DNA of 64,000 nucleotides from Tumebacillus flagellatus (GCF_000714935.1 NZ_JMIR01000001.1:31122-95121); one strand, 5' to 3'; shown: positions 1-9,019, counted from the stretch's first letter. Numbers and translations: made by a program. The notes: generated by a model from the sequence alone, not told the origin.

Positions 1-82
1 GCTCACGGAGTATACCTATTAATGAAGGACACTTATTTTATCATTATAAGCTAAACCCGAGATTTCGACAAGACTTGACTAT

Positions 83-119
83 AAAAAAGACCACCTGTCG
101 ACAATGAACAGGTGGTCTT
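83..119 (-). terminator. Rho-independent terminator of the sdh operon
   Basis: A 12-bp perfect stem (87-98 with 108-119) around a 9-nt loop is followed, reading the minus strand, by a T run. It sits just after the sdhB stop. The remaining bases 1-82 hold nothing I can recognise. Confidence 0.85.
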
Positions 120-133
120 GGTGTTTCGCGAAA

Positions 134-883
134 CTAGCGCTTCAGCCAAGACGACAGCGCGTGGCGGTTGACCGCACGGTTCATCGCTGCAATCGAGGTG
201 GTCAGCGGAATGCCCTTCGGGCACACTTGCACGCAGTTTTGCGAGTTGCCGCACTCATGAATGCCGCCTTCGCCCATCAGAGCTTCGAAGCGGTCTTCTT
301 TGTGCATTTCGCCGGTCGGGTGCGTGTTGAAGAGACGAACTTGGGAAATCGCGAACGGACCGATAAACTTGGTGCGCTCGTTGACGTTCGGGCACGCTTC
401 GACGCATGCGCCGCAGGTGAAGCACTTGGAGAGCTCGTACGCCCACTGACGGTCGCGCTCTGCCATGCGCGGGCCTGCTCCGAGGTCGTAGGTACCGTCG
501 ATCGGCACCCATGCCTTGACGCGTTGCAGGGCCTTGAACATACGGGAACGGTCGATGACGAGGTCGCGGACGACCGGGAAGGTGCGAGCCGGTTTCAAGC
601 GGATCGGCTGCTCCAGTTGGTCAACCAGCGCAGAGCAGGCTTGACGCGGCTTGCCGTTGATCACCATCATGCAAGCGCCGCAAATTTCTTCCAAGCAGTT
701 GGATTCCCATGCGACCGGAGCAACGTCCTTGCCGGACGAGTTGCGCGGGTTGCGCTGGATTTCCATCAGACACGCGATGACGTTCATGTTCGGACGGTAC
801 GGAATGCGGAATTCCTCCGTGTACGGTTGAGCGTCTTGACGGTCTTGGCGTTCAATGATTACATGAATTTCTTTTTGGCTCAT
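134..883 (-). CDS. sdhB: Succinate dehydrogenase iron-sulfur subunit
   Basis: This 249-residue electron-transfer subunit of complex II carries electrons from the SdhA flavin to the membrane anchor. The N-terminal ferredoxin-like domain has the [2Fe-2S] cysteines (CLEEICGACM, then QAC). The C-terminal domain has the two cysteine clusters CFTCGACVEACP and CGNSQNCVQVCPKG for the [4Fe-4S] and [3Fe-4S] centres. Length and motif order match Bacillus SdhB. It is the last gene of sdhCAB, 25 bp behind sdhA, with a terminator just downstream. An AGGAGG-type site precedes the ATG. Confidence 0.97.
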   Translation of the reverse strand: MSQKEIHVIIERQDRQDAQPYTEEFRIPYRPNMNVIACLMEIQRNPRNSSGKDVAPVAWESNCLEEICGACMMVINGKPRQACSALVDQLEQPIRLKPARTFPVVRDLVIDRSRMFKALQRVKAWVPIDGTYDLGAGPRMAERDRQWAYELSKCFTCGACVEACPNVNERTKFIGPFAISQVRLFNTHPTGEMHKEDRFEALMGEGGIHECGNSQNCVQVCPKGIPLTTSIAAMNRAVNRHALSSWLKR

Positions 884-908
884 GTCTGTCTCCTCCTTCC
901 TCTATTTC

Positions 909-2687
909 TTACGCGTGCTTGTCGACTGCGTAGTTGCGCAGACGCGGTTTGATCAGGGAGACGTCGACATCTTCGTAGGAGATGACCGGGCCGTCCGGAG
1001 TCCAGGTCGCGATCGAGGACTTCAGGAACTTCTCGTCGTCGCGTTCCGGGAAGTCCGGCTTGTAGTGCGCACCGCGGGACTCGTCGCGCAGCAACGCGGA
1101 AACGGTCATCGCGCGCGCCAGTTCGAGCATGTTCCACAGCTGGCGGGTGAACGGAGCCATCATGTTCTCCCAACGGGACTTGTCAGCCATGTTGATGTTC
1201 TTGTAGCGTTCCATCAGTTCGACGATCTTCTCTTCGGTCTTCTTGAGGCGGTCGTTGTAACGAACGACGGTCATGTTGTCGGTCATGACTTGGCCGAGTT
1301 CACGATGCAGCGCGTACGGGTTCTCCGTGCCTTCCATCTTGAGGATCGCTTCGTACTTCTGCTCTTGCTTCTTGCGCTCGGTTTCAAACACGGACTTGTC
1401 GAGGTCTGCCGTGGACTTCTTGAGCCCTTTGGCATACTTGACAGCCGACGGACCGGTCACCATGCCGCCGAAGATCGCGGAGAGCAGGGAGTTTGCGCCC
1501 AGACGGTTTGCGCCGTGGTATTGGTATTCGCATTCGCCCGCTGCAAACAGACCCGGGATGTTGGTCATCTGGTTGAAACGGCCGTTTTTGTGATCGTCGA
1601 CGAAGTCAACCCACATGCCGCCCATCGAGTAGTGGACCGCCGGGAAGATTTTCATCGGGACTTTGCGCGGGTCGTCGCCGGCAAACTTCTCGTAGATCTC
1701 CATGATCCCGCCGAGTTTGACGTCGAGGACTTCTTTCGGAATGTGCGATACGTCGAGGTACACCATGTTCTCGCCGTTGATGCCGAGGCCAAGGTCTACG
1801 CAGACGTGGAAGATCTCGCGGGTTGCGATGTCGCGCGGAACGAGGTTGCCGTACGCCGGGTATTTTTCTTCGAGGAAGTACCACGGCTTGCCGTCTTTGT
1901 ACGTCCAGACGCGGCCGCCTTCACCGCGTGCGGATTCGGACATGAGACGCAGTTTGTCGTCGCCCGGAATCGCGGTCGGGTGGATCTGGATGAACTCGCC
2001 GTTTGCGTATTTGACACCTTGTTGGTACAGAGCGGACGCTGCGGTACCGGTGTTGATGATCGAGTTGGTGGAACGGCCGAACACGAGGCCCGGGCCGCCG
2101 GTCGCCATGATGACAGCGTCCGCAGCAAAGGAGTGGATCTCCATCGAACGCAGGTCTTGCGCGGTGATGCCGCGGCAAACGCCCTCTTCGTCCACGATTG
2201 CGGAGAGGAATTCCCAGCCTTCGTACTTCTGAACGAGACCTTGCGATTCAAAGCGGCGCACTTGTTCGTCGAGCGCGTAGAGCAGCTGTTGGCCGGTCGT
2301 TGCGCCCGCAAACGCGGTGCGGTGGTATTGGGTGCCGCCGAAACGACGGAAGTCGAGCAGACCTTCCGGGGTGCGGTTGAACATAACGCCCATGCGGTCC
2401 ATCAAGTGGATGATGCCCGGCGCTGCATCGCACATCGCTTTGACCGGCGGTTGGTTTGCGAGGAAGTCCCCGCCGTAGACGGTGTCGTCAAAGTGTTCCC
2501 ACGGGGAGTCACCCTCGCCCTTGGTGTTGACGGCACCGTTGATGCCACCCTGTGCGCACACAGAGTGAGAACGCTTAACAGGTACTAACGAGAACAAGTC
2601 GACCGGGATGCCTTCTTCACAGCTCTTGATGGTTGCCATCAAGCCTGCAAGGCCGCCCCCGACGACGACGATGCGTTGTTTACTCAT
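909..2687 (-). CDS. sdhA: Succinate dehydrogenase flavoprotein subunit
   Basis: This 592-residue catalytic subunit oxidises succinate to fumarate at the inner face of the membrane and passes electrons to SdhB. The N-terminus has the FAD-binding Rossmann motif (VVVGGGLAGL). Further in are the flavin-attachment region with HSVCAQGG, the catalytic segment around HPTAIPG, and the capping-domain motif FAAGECEYQYHGANRLG. Length is normal for the Bacillota type. It lies between sdhC (37-bp gap) and sdhB on the minus strand. Confidence 0.97.
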   Translation of the reverse strand: MSKQRIVVVGGGLAGLMATIKSCEEGIPVDLFSLVPVKRSHSVCAQGGINGAVNTKGEGDSPWEHFDDTVYGGDFLANQPPVKAMCDAAPGIIHLMDRMGVMFNRTPEGLLDFRRFGGTQYHRTAFAGATTGQQLLYALDEQVRRFESQGLVQKYEGWEFLSAIVDEEGVCRGITAQDLRSMEIHSFAADAVIMATGGPGLVFGRSTNSIINTGTAASALYQQGVKYANGEFIQIHPTAIPGDDKLRLMSESARGEGGRVWTYKDGKPWYFLEEKYPAYGNLVPRDIATREIFHVCVDLGLGINGENMVYLDVSHIPKEVLDVKLGGIMEIYEKFAGDDPRKVPMKIFPAVHYSMGGMWVDFVDDHKNGRFNQMTNIPGLFAAGECEYQYHGANRLGANSLLSAIFGGMVTGPSAVKYAKGLKKSTADLDKSVFETERKKQEQKYEAILKMEGTENPYALHRELGQVMTDNMTVVRYNDRLKKTEEKIVELMERYKNINMADKSRWENMMAPFTRQLWNMLELARAMTVSALLRDESRGAHYKPDFPERDDEKFLKSSIATWTPDGPVISYEDVDVSLIKPRLRNYAVDKHA

Positions 2688-2724
2688 TGCATTTCCTCCC
2701 TAACTGTGCGATTGCCTGAGACGA

Positions 2725-3336
2725 TTAACCGTGGAATGCCACCAGTGCGGACACGCCGACGCCCGACAGCACGACGAACAGAAGCATCAGCACATAAGCG
2801 GAAACGCGTTGCGCACGCGGGCCGACCGTAACGCCCCAGTGGATCAAGAAGCCCCAAAGGCCGTTGGCAAGGTGGAAGACCGCGCAGACGGTACCGATGA
2901 TCATGAATGCGTATTGCAGCGGGTTGCTAAGAATTTGTTGCACCATGTCAAAGGACGGACCGTCCGGCAAGACCTTAGCAGTCCAGAGGTGATACAGGAT
3001 GAAGATGAAGGTGACAACACCCGATACGCGCTGCAGGGTGAACATCACGTTGCGACCCCAAGAATACTTGGAACCATTGTACCCGGAGGTGTACGCGACA
3101 TACATGCCGTAAATGCCATGATACAGAAGCGGCAAGAAGATGAACACCCACTCGATAACCGGCAGGAACGGCATGCTCTCCAGAGTTTGCGCTTTCGCGT
3201 TGAACGCGTCAGCCCCCTTGGTTGCAAATGCGTTCATGGTCAAGTGGATGAACAAGAACAAAGTGATCGGTACTACCCCGAGCAAACTGTGCAAACGGCG
3301 GAACAGAAAGTCTCGGTTAACTTGTTGGTTTGCCAC
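2725..3336 (-). CDS. sdhC: Succinate dehydrogenase cytochrome b558 subunit
   Basis: This 203-residue membrane anchor has five predicted membrane segments and binds haem b and menaquinone in the Bacillus-type complex II. It begins VANQQVNRDFLFRRLHSLLG, matching the RRLHS segment of Bacillus SdhC, and keeps conserved histidines in the helices. I chose the GTG at 3336 because AAGGAGG lies six bases upstream. An in-frame ATG 60 bases further upstream has no such site and would add a non-family N-terminus. First gene of sdhCAB. Confidence 0.94.
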   Translation of the reverse strand: MANQQVNRDFLFRRLHSLLGVVPITLFLFIHLTMNAFATKGADAFNAKAQTLESMPFLPVIEWVFIFLPLLYHGIYGMYVAYTSGYNGSKYSWGRNVMFTLQRVSGVVTFIFILYHLWTAKVLPDGPSFDMVQQILSNPLQYAFMIIGTVCAVFHLANGLWGFLIHWGVTVGPRAQRVSAYVLMLLFVVLSGVGVSALVAFHG

Positions 3337-3641
3337 AAAGATCCTCCTTCCGAAAATAGCCGTGCTTTCACGGCCGTGCTTCCCCGGTACGTGCAATTTA
3401 TCACATACCCGATTTTACGCTCCCATGAAACCGATATGATGCGCCCCCTTTGGCTGGACCTCCCGGAGGGGCTCCGGCGGCCTGTTAACGCTTTATAAAT
3501 TGTACTGTTTTGGCAGAAGTGATGTCAAGAAACTGTCACACATACCTCGGCACCATTTGACGTATACTGTCGAATTGCTCTGCCAAATACAATGTTTTAC
3601 CCATTTTCACTCCCACAGCATGCCTAGTATGGGAAAGAAAC
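3337..3641. other. Intergenic region upstream of sdhC
   Basis: About 300 bases with no gene I can support. It holds the sdhCAB promoter and an untranslated leader of about 160 bases. The GC-rich inverted stretch near 3455-3485 (GGACCTCCCGGAGG-like) could be a hairpin in that leader. I could not match the leader to a known riboswitch. Confidence 0.5.
3499..3528 (-). promoter_or_regulatory. Probable sigma-A promoter of sdhCAB
   Basis: On the minus strand the -35 box TTGACA (3523-3528) and -10 box TACAAT (3499-3504) are separated by 18 bases. It is about 160 bases upstream of the sdhC start, so the transcript would have a long leader. Confidence 0.6.
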
Positions 3642-3669
3642 AAAAAGGTCATGCCTTTGCAGCATGACC
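3642..3669 (-). terminator. Rho-independent terminator after hom
   Basis: The 8-bp stem GGTCATGC/GCATGACC with a 7-nt loop is followed on the minus strand by a T run. It closes the metX-hom transcript. Confidence 0.85.
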
Positions 3670-3682
3670 AGAGCCGGATGTG

Positions 3683-5056
3683 CTACAACGCATGGCGAAC
3701 GGAAAGCATTTCTTCGTTGACCGAAGGAACTTGTTGCTTCCATTCTACACCCGGTTCAATTTCACCATCAACAGGCAGGAGCACCGCTGTACGCTCCTCT
3801 GCCCCTGTTTTGTAGAGTGTTTGTAAAGTTTGCAGGAGATTCGACTCCTCTGCGCCCCCGATGAGCCAACTTTGACGGATTACACCGCTTTTTAATGCAC
3901 TTTCACCGCGCGACGCGAGAAAGGACCCGTGCGCCAGCAGGCTTTCCACCACTTCCACTTCAAGCTTCTGCACATCGGCCGGTGTACAACAATAAGACAG
4001 ATACCAAGCCTGTTGCGCGTTTTTCCCGGCGGCGCTCCCTTGGACGGGACGCTTCCACGAGGGGCGGCGGATCGAACTCTCGCCGCACAGCAGAGCGGTC
4101 AGGTCTTCAATGACGGCGCTGGCGGTGGGGAACTCCCCGGCCCCGCGCCCGGAGAACGTCAGCTCGCCGACGACGTCCGCTTGAATCGTCACGGCGTTGA
4201 ACACGTCGTTGATGTTGGCGAGCGGATGGGATTTGGGCAACAGGCGCGGGCGAACCGACAGCTGCACTCCTCCCTGCTCCGCTTCTCTCGCGCTGCCGAT
4301 CAACTTAATGGAATAACCCAAAGAATCTGCCAGTTCCAGATCGGCCGCTTGCAGACGGGTGATGCCCTCGCGCTCGATCTGCGCGAGGTCGACGCACGCT
4401 TCGTAAGCGAGGTTGGTCAAGATCGCCAGTTTGTACGCCGCATCGAACCCCTCGACGTCGCTGGTCGGATCCGCTTCCGCATAGCCGAGCGCTTTGGCGT
4501 CTTCGAGGATGTCGGCGTACTCGCGTCCCGTGCGCGCCATCTCCGTCAAAATGTAGTTGCAGGTGCCGTTCAAGATGCCGGAGATGCTCTTGACGCGGTT
4601 CGCCGTCAGATAGCCCTGCAACATGCGAATGACCGGAATGCCCCCGGCCACGCTCGCTTCAAACAGCAGATGAGCCCCGCTTTGCTCGGCGATGTCGAGC
4701 AACTCGGCTCCATGCTTTGCCATCAGTTCTTTGTTCGCCGTGATCACATGGCGGCCGCCCTGCAAGGCTTCGGTGATCACCGTGCGCGCCGGTTCCAGTC
4801 CGCCCATCACCTCGATCAAGATGTCGCACTCGGCGTTCAACACCTCTTGCGGGTCCAGCGTCAGCAAGTTCTGGTCGATGTCGAACTGGCGCTCTTTCTC
4901 CAAGTCGCGCACGAGAATCGACGTCACTTCCACTTCGAAGCCCGTGCGTTTGCGAATCGTTTCCCGGTTGCTGTGAAGGGTCTTGAAAACACCGCCGCCG
5001 ACGGTGCCGAGACCCAAAATCCCTACGCGAACCGTGCCTTTTTTCTCTGTTGTCAT
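3683..5056 (-). CDS. hom: Homoserine dehydrogenase
   Basis: This 457-residue enzyme reduces aspartate semialdehyde to homoserine. The N-terminal nucleotide-binding motif is GLGTVGGGV. The catalytic domain carries GILNGTCNYILTEM and EADPTSDVEGFDAAYK. The ATG at 5056 was chosen because GGAGGG precedes it and it overlaps the metX stop as ATGA, implying translational coupling. A longer reading into metX has no family similarity. After the catalytic domain, about 110 C-terminal residues do not read as the canonical ACT domain of Bacillus Hom, so feedback control may be altered. The operon is controlled by the SAM-I riboswitch upstream of metX. Confidence 0.95.
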   Translation of the reverse strand: MTTEKKGTVRVGILGLGTVGGGVFKTLHSNRETIRKRTGFEVEVTSILVRDLEKERQFDIDQNLLTLDPQEVLNAECDILIEVMGGLEPARTVITEALQGGRHVITANKELMAKHGAELLDIAEQSGAHLLFEASVAGGIPVIRMLQGYLTANRVKSISGILNGTCNYILTEMARTGREYADILEDAKALGYAEADPTSDVEGFDAAYKLAILTNLAYEACVDLAQIEREGITRLQAADLELADSLGYSIKLIGSAREAEQGGVQLSVRPRLLPKSHPLANINDVFNAVTIQADVVGELTFSGRGAGEFPTASAVIEDLTALLCGESSIRRPSWKRPVQGSAAGKNAQQAWYLSYCCTPADVQKLEVEVVESLLAHGSFLASRGESALKSGVIRQSWLIGGAEESNLLQTLQTLYKTGAEERTAVLLPVDGEIEPGVEWKQQVPSVNEEMLSVRHAL

Positions 5057-6129
5057 ACCGTTCCCTCCACTCGTTGTAAAAAACTTTTCACGATCTCCGC
5101 CGTTTGCTCCCGTTCGATCAAAAACGCATCGTGTCCGTGCACCGATTGAATCTCCGCGTACGAGCACTTCACGCCTGCGCCCTTCAACGCTTCGTAGCAG
5201 GCGCGCTGCTCCGCCGCCGTGTACAGCCGGTCGCTGTCGATGCCCACCCACAGGACGCGAGCGGTGATTTGCCGCAGCGCCGCTTGCAGACCGCCGCGCC
5301 CCCGCCCGACGTCGTGGCCGTCCATCGCGTTCAGCAGGCAGAGGTAGCTCCCGGCGTCAAATCGGTTGACGAGCTTCTGTCCGTGATGCGCGAGATAGCT
5401 TTGAATCTGGAAAGTGCCGTTCGGTGCCGTCTCCCGCCCGAAACGGTCTTGGAACAGTTCGAAGGAGCGGTACGTGATCATGCCGATCTTGCGGGCGAGC
5501 GCGAAGCCTTGCACCGGACCCGCTCCGCCGTAATAGTCCCCGCCGTTCCACGCCGGGTCGTTGGTGACCGCCGAGCGCATCGCGTCGTTGTAGGCGATGG
5601 CGAGGGCGGACAGCTGTTGCGCCGAAGCGATCGGGATGCAATGCCGCACGAACGACGGGTAGGTGACTGCCCACTCGATCGCTTGCAAGCCGCCCATCGA
5701 ACCGCCGATGACGAGGTGCAGTTCCGAAACGCCGAGTTCTTGCAACAAGCGGTGTTGCAGATGCACCATGTCGCGGATCGTGACAACCGGAAACGAACTG
5801 CCGTAGGGACGCCCCGTCTCCGGGTTCACCGACTGCGGCCCCGTCGAGCCGACGCAACCGCCGAGCACGTTCGAGCAGATCACAAAGTATCGCTCCGTGT
5901 CCAGCGCTTGCTTCGGTCCGATCACACCGTTCCACCACGCCGCCGCCTGCGCGTCGCCCGTCAGCGCATGGCAGACGAGCACCGCGTTCGTCCCCGTCTC
6001 GTTCAATTCTCCGTAGGTTTCATACGCCGCTTCGACCTCGCGAAGCACAGCCCCGCTCTCCAACACAACTTCCGGCAACACGCGCTTGCCCGTGCGACAC
6101 TTCTCCAACACCTTCATCGTGGTTCCCAT
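5053..6129 (-). CDS. metX: Homoserine O-acetyltransferase
   Basis: This 358-residue alpha/beta-hydrolase-fold enzyme transfers acetyl from acetyl-CoA to homoserine, the first committed step to methionine. The nucleophile elbow is VIGGSMGGLQAIEWA and the catalytic His lies in VHGHDAFLIE near the C-terminus. Whether it prefers acetyl- or succinyl-CoA cannot be read here. The ATG at 6129 has a GGAG-type site five bases upstream, and an ATG four codons later is an alternative. It precedes and overlaps hom, placing homoserine synthesis and activation on one SAM-riboswitch transcript. Confidence 0.94.
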   Translation of the reverse strand: MGTTMKVLEKCRTGKRVLPEVVLESGAVLREVEAAYETYGELNETGTNAVLVCHALTGDAQAAAWWNGVIGPKQALDTERYFVICSNVLGGCVGSTGPQSVNPETGRPYGSSFPVVTIRDMVHLQHRLLQELGVSELHLVIGGSMGGLQAIEWAVTYPSFVRHCIPIASAQQLSALAIAYNDAMRSAVTNDPAWNGGDYYGGAGPVQGFALARKIGMITYRSFELFQDRFGRETAPNGTFQIQSYLAHHGQKLVNRFDAGSYLCLLNAMDGHDVGRGRGGLQAALRQITARVLWVGIDSDRLYTAAEQRACYEALKGAGVKCSYAEIQSVHGHDAFLIEREQTAEIVKSFLQRVEGTV

Positions 6130-6150
6130 CCTTTCTCCGTGGGATCATAG

Positions 6151-6188
6151 AAAAAGACCCCCTGCTTGTGAATCACAAGAGGAGGTCC
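6151..6188 (-). terminator. Intrinsic terminator of the SAM-I riboswitch (metX)
   Basis: A long stem (GGACCTCC...TTGTG with CACAAGCAGGGGGTC) is followed by a T run on the minus strand. It lies between the aptamer and the metX ribosome binding site, so it is the expression platform. Confidence 0.85.
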
Positions 6189-6205
6189 TGTATGTCCAGT
6201 TCCGC

Positions 6206-6332
6206 CTCTTATCTGCCAGACCGGCATCTGCACGCCATGTCTGCTGGATTTAGCACCTCTTCGTCTGTTTGTGTAGACAGACGAGGTTGCCGGGCTTCGT
6301 CGGGCCAGTCCCTCCGCCGCTCTCGATAAGAG
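6206..6332 (-). promoter_or_regulatory. SAM-I (S-box) riboswitch aptamer upstream of metX-hom
   Basis: On the minus strand the sequence starts CTCTTATCGAGAGCGG, continues with GAGGGACTGGCCC and GAAGCCCGGCAACC, contains GGTGCTAAATCC, and closes with GGCAGATAAGAG pairing back to the first stem. These are the conserved blocks of the SAM-I aptamer. High SAM should terminate transcription ahead of metX. It is nearly identical in its core to the element at 7539-7658. Confidence 0.96.
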
Positions 6333-6410
6333 TTTTCACACTATAGGTTTATTGAAACATTTAAGACGATCAAAGTCTTCCCAAGTTGTAACACGACTCC
6401 CTCACATGCG

Positions 6411-7463
6411 TCAAGAATTTTCGTATGATTCAACCGGTATGCGGTCAATCGTTGAACCATTCTCGCCGCTTTGGTCGAGGCCGAGTGCGGTGTGCAAGAC
6501 GCGGACGACGGCGTGAGCGTTGTTTTTTTCCACGAGGCAGGTACAGGAGGCAGGAGACGAGACGATGTCTGCTGTCTCGATGCCGGCTTGCTCCAGCGCG
6601 TCTTGCACCTGCCCGTGAAGCCGCTCTCCCGTCGTCAGCGGCGTGGCGACGACGGATACCTTGGCGAGCTGCGACTGCGGTTCGGAATCGACGGCGATGC
6701 CGTAGACGGACAGCGGAGGCACCGTATGGACCGTCGGCGAAAGCAGCGTGCCCGGGTCTTCGTAGTCAAACGAAGAGCGCACGCGCACCGGAACACCGTG
6801 ACGGCGCGCCGCTTCGACCGCACGCGGGTGCAGGACATTGGCTCCGAGCGACGCCAATTCCCACATCTCGTCGTACGGAATTTCGTCGATGCGCCGCGCG
6901 TGCGGCACGATGCGCGGGTCTGTGGTGTACACGCCGTCGACGTCGGTGTAGATTTCGCATAGACCCGCTCCCAACGCCCCCGCCAACGCGACGGCGGTCG
7001 TGTCGGAACCTCCTCGTCCGAGCGTCGCGATCTCGCCCGTCTCCGTCAAGCCTTGAAACCCGGCGACGATCACGATCTTGCCCTCGCCAAGCTCCGCCAA
7101 GATGCGCGCCGGGTCGATCGACGTGATGCGCGCGCGGCCGTGCTCCGACTCGGTGCGGATGCCCGCATGACCGCCCGTCAACGAGACGGCCGGGACTCCT
7201 GCTTGTTGCACCGCCATCGCCATGAGCGCCGACGTGATTTGCTCGCCGGTGGAGAGCAGCATGTCAATTTCGCGCGGAGACGGATTCTCCGTCAACTGCC
7301 CCGCCAACTCCAGCAATTCATCTGTCGTGTGCCCCATCGCGGACACAACGCCGACGACGCGGTGTCCGCGACGCGCCGTTTCCACAAGGCGCTTTGCCGC
7401 TTTCTGAATCCGTTCCGGGTTGGCGACCGAGGTGCCGCCGAATTTTTGTACGATGAGTGACAT
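6411..7463 (-). CDS. Aspartate kinase lacking the first ACT domain (SAM-riboswitch controlled)
   Basis: This 350-residue aspartokinase phosphorylates aspartate, the first step of the aspartate family. The catalytic domain is intact: [28 protein letters not shown] and [19 protein letters not shown]. Aligned by eye to the paralogue at 7703-8947, the reading jumps from the start of ACT1 (VYGIAVDSE) to the start of ACT2 (LAKVSVV). About 60-70 residues of regulatory domain are therefore missing, and the C-terminal repeat is divergent. The ATG at 7463 follows AGGGGGA. An S-box upstream suggests a methionine-dedicated isozyme regulated by transcription rather than by lysine or threonine. Confidence 0.9.
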   Translation of the reverse strand: MSLIVQKFGGTSVANPERIQKAAKRLVETARRGHRVVGVVSAMGHTTDELLELAGQLTENPSPREIDMLLSTGEQITSALMAMAVQQAGVPAVSLTGGHAGIRTESEHGRARITSIDPARILAELGEGKIVIVAGFQGLTETGEIATLGRGGSDTTAVALAGALGAGLCEIYTDVDGVYTTDPRIVPHARRIDEIPYDEMWELASLGANVLHPRAVEAARRHGVPVRVRSSFDYEDPGTLLSPTVHTVPPLSVYGIAVDSEPQSQLAKVSVVATPLTTGERLHGQVQDALEQAGIETADIVSSPASCTCLVEKNNAHAVVRVLHTALGLDQSGENGSTIDRIPVESYENS

Positions 7464-7486
7464 GTGGAATCCCCCTAAGATCATAT

Positions 7487-7519
7487 AAAAAACCCCCACT
7501 TTTCGAAAAAAGAGGGGGT
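7487..7519 (-). terminator. Intrinsic terminator of the second SAM-I riboswitch
   Basis: The hairpin CCCCC-T-CTTTT/AAAAG-T-GGGGG is followed by TTTTTT on the minus strand. It lies between the aptamer and the aspartokinase start. Confidence 0.82.
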
Positions 7520-7538
7520 CCTGAAGTCAGGGTTCCAC

Positions 7539-7658
7539 CTCTTATCTGCCAGATGCGCATGCGCACACCTGCTGGATTTAGCACCTCTTCGTTCGTGTGG
7601 GTACGAACGAGGTTGCCGGGCTTCGTCGGGCCAGTCCCTCCGCCGCTCTCGATAAGAG
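7539..7658 (-). promoter_or_regulatory. SAM-I (S-box) riboswitch aptamer upstream of the aspartokinase
   Basis: The conserved blocks are the same as in the metX element: CTCTTATCGAGAGCGGCGG, GAGGGACTGGCCC, GAAGCCCGGCAACC, GGTGCTAAATCC, and closing GGCAGATAAGAG. Its core is almost base-identical to 6206-6332, with differences mainly in the variable stem-loops, suggesting duplication. It places this aspartokinase in the methionine regulon. Confidence 0.96.
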
Positions 7659-7702
7659 TCAAAACATTCGTGTTATGAAGTTATATCCAGTTGTACCACG
7701 GG

Positions 7703-8947
7703 TTACGCGTTGCTGTCAAGACCTGCCACGACCGCTTCTTGCACGGAATCGAGGCCAAACGATGTATGCAGCGTGCGAACCGCTTCGTGCGCGCGCTCTT
7801 GGTCGATCACGGTCGACACTTTGATTTCCGACGTGGAAACCATCTTGATCGAGATGCCCGCTTGCGCCAAAGCCGCAAACATCTGTGCCGCCACGCCCGG
7901 GTTCGAGATCATGCCCGCGCCGACGATGGAGACTTTCGCGAGGTTTTGCTCCACGGCGATTTGCACGTCCGGGAACTGGGTCTTCAGCGTGTCCAAGGCG
8001 GTGTTCAAATCGTCCTCGCCGATCGTAAACGAGATGTCCGATTGCGCGTCGTGCACCACGGACGTGACGATGATGTCGACGTTGATCGATTGTTCGGCGA
8101 GCGCTTGGAAGATGCGCTGCAAGTTGCCGATGCGGCTCTGCATGCCGACCAAACCGATTTTCACCACGTTCATGTCATGTGCGATGCCTCGTACGATTTG
8201 TCCTTGTTCCATTGCTGCGACCTCCTCGACCAGCGTACCTGGATTGTGATTGAAGCTGGAGCGCACCATCAGTGCGACGTTGTATTGTTTGGCGAACTCG
8301 ACGGCGCGCGGGTGCAGCACGCCTGCGCCCAAGTGCGCGAGTTCCAGCATCTCGTCATACGAGATCGCCGGAAGCTTGCTCGCCGCTTTGACGACGCGCG
8401 GGTCGGTGGTGTAGACCCCGTCCACGTCGGTGTAAATTTCGCAAAGATCCGCTTTCAGCGCGGCCGCCAGCGCCACGGCCGTCGTGTCCGAACCGCCGCG
8501 TCCCAGCGTCGTGATCGAACCGTCCTCCGTGATGCCTTGGAAACCGGCAACGATGACGACATTGCCGTCGTTCAGCGCCCCGTGCAAACGGGACGGCTCA
8601 ATGTCGGTGATCCGGGCGCGCCCGTGCACCGCTTCGGTGGTGATGCCCGCCAAACCTCCGGTGAACGAGAGGCTGTTCTGCCCGAGCTCTTGAATCGCCA
8701 TCGCGAGCAACGCGATGGAGATCTGCTCCCCGGTCGTGAGCAGCATGTCCATCTCGCGCGGAGACGGATTGCTCGTCAGTTGACGAGCGAGGTCGATCAA
8801 ATCGTCGGTGGTGTCTCCCATCGCGGAGACGACGACGACCACTTGGTGGCCTGCTTGCGCCGTTTCCACAACTCGGCGCGCCACGCGCTGGATTCGTTCA
8901 GGGTTTGCGACGGAAGAGCCGCCAAACTTTTTCACGATCAATGCCAT
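7703..8947 (-). CDS. lysC: Aspartate kinase, full-length with two ACT domains
   Basis: This 414-residue aspartokinase is of normal length (Bacillus LysC about 408). The catalytic motifs [30 protein letters not shown] and [15 protein letters not shown] are present. Two ACT domains occupy roughly residues 265-410, the second starting near [11 protein letters not shown]. The ATG at 8947 follows GGAGG with six spacer bases, and the longer reading is unsupported. The lysine riboswitch immediately upstream makes this the lysine-regulated isozyme, in tandem with the SAM-regulated copy. Confidence 0.94.
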   Translation of the reverse strand: MALIVKKFGGSSVANPERIQRVARRVVETAQAGHQVVVVVSAMGDTTDDLIDLARQLTSNPSPREMDMLLTTGEQISIALLAMAIQELGQNSLSFTGGLAGITTEAVHGRARITDIEPSRLHGALNDGNVVIVAGFQGITEDGSITTLGRGGSDTTAVALAAALKADLCEIYTDVDGVYTTDPRVVKAASKLPAISYDEMLELAHLGAGVLHPRAVEFAKQYNVALMVRSSFNHNPGTLVEEVAAMEQGQIVRGIAHDMNVVKIGLVGMQSRIGNLQRIFQALAEQSINVDIIVTSVVHDAQSDISFTIGEDDLNTALDTLKTQFPDVQIAVEQNLAKVSIVGAGMISNPGVAAQMFAALAQAGISIKMVSTSEIKVSTVIDQERAHEAVRTLHTSFGLDSVQEAVVAGLDSNA

Positions 8948-9019
8948 GTGGTACCTCCACTCCCATCCTGTCTGTGCTTGACTGTTCACACGGCGGGCGA
9001 GCGGACTCCGTTCCTTATC

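Noticed and set aside
882-2588. A 568-codon plus-strand frame opposite sdhA
   Set aside because: Shadow of sdhA; no ribosome binding site or family motif.
4983-5267. N-terminal extension of homoserine dehydrogenase into metX
   Set aside because: The extra residues are an out-of-frame reading of metX. The ATG at 5056 has a good ribosome binding site and an ATGA overlap.
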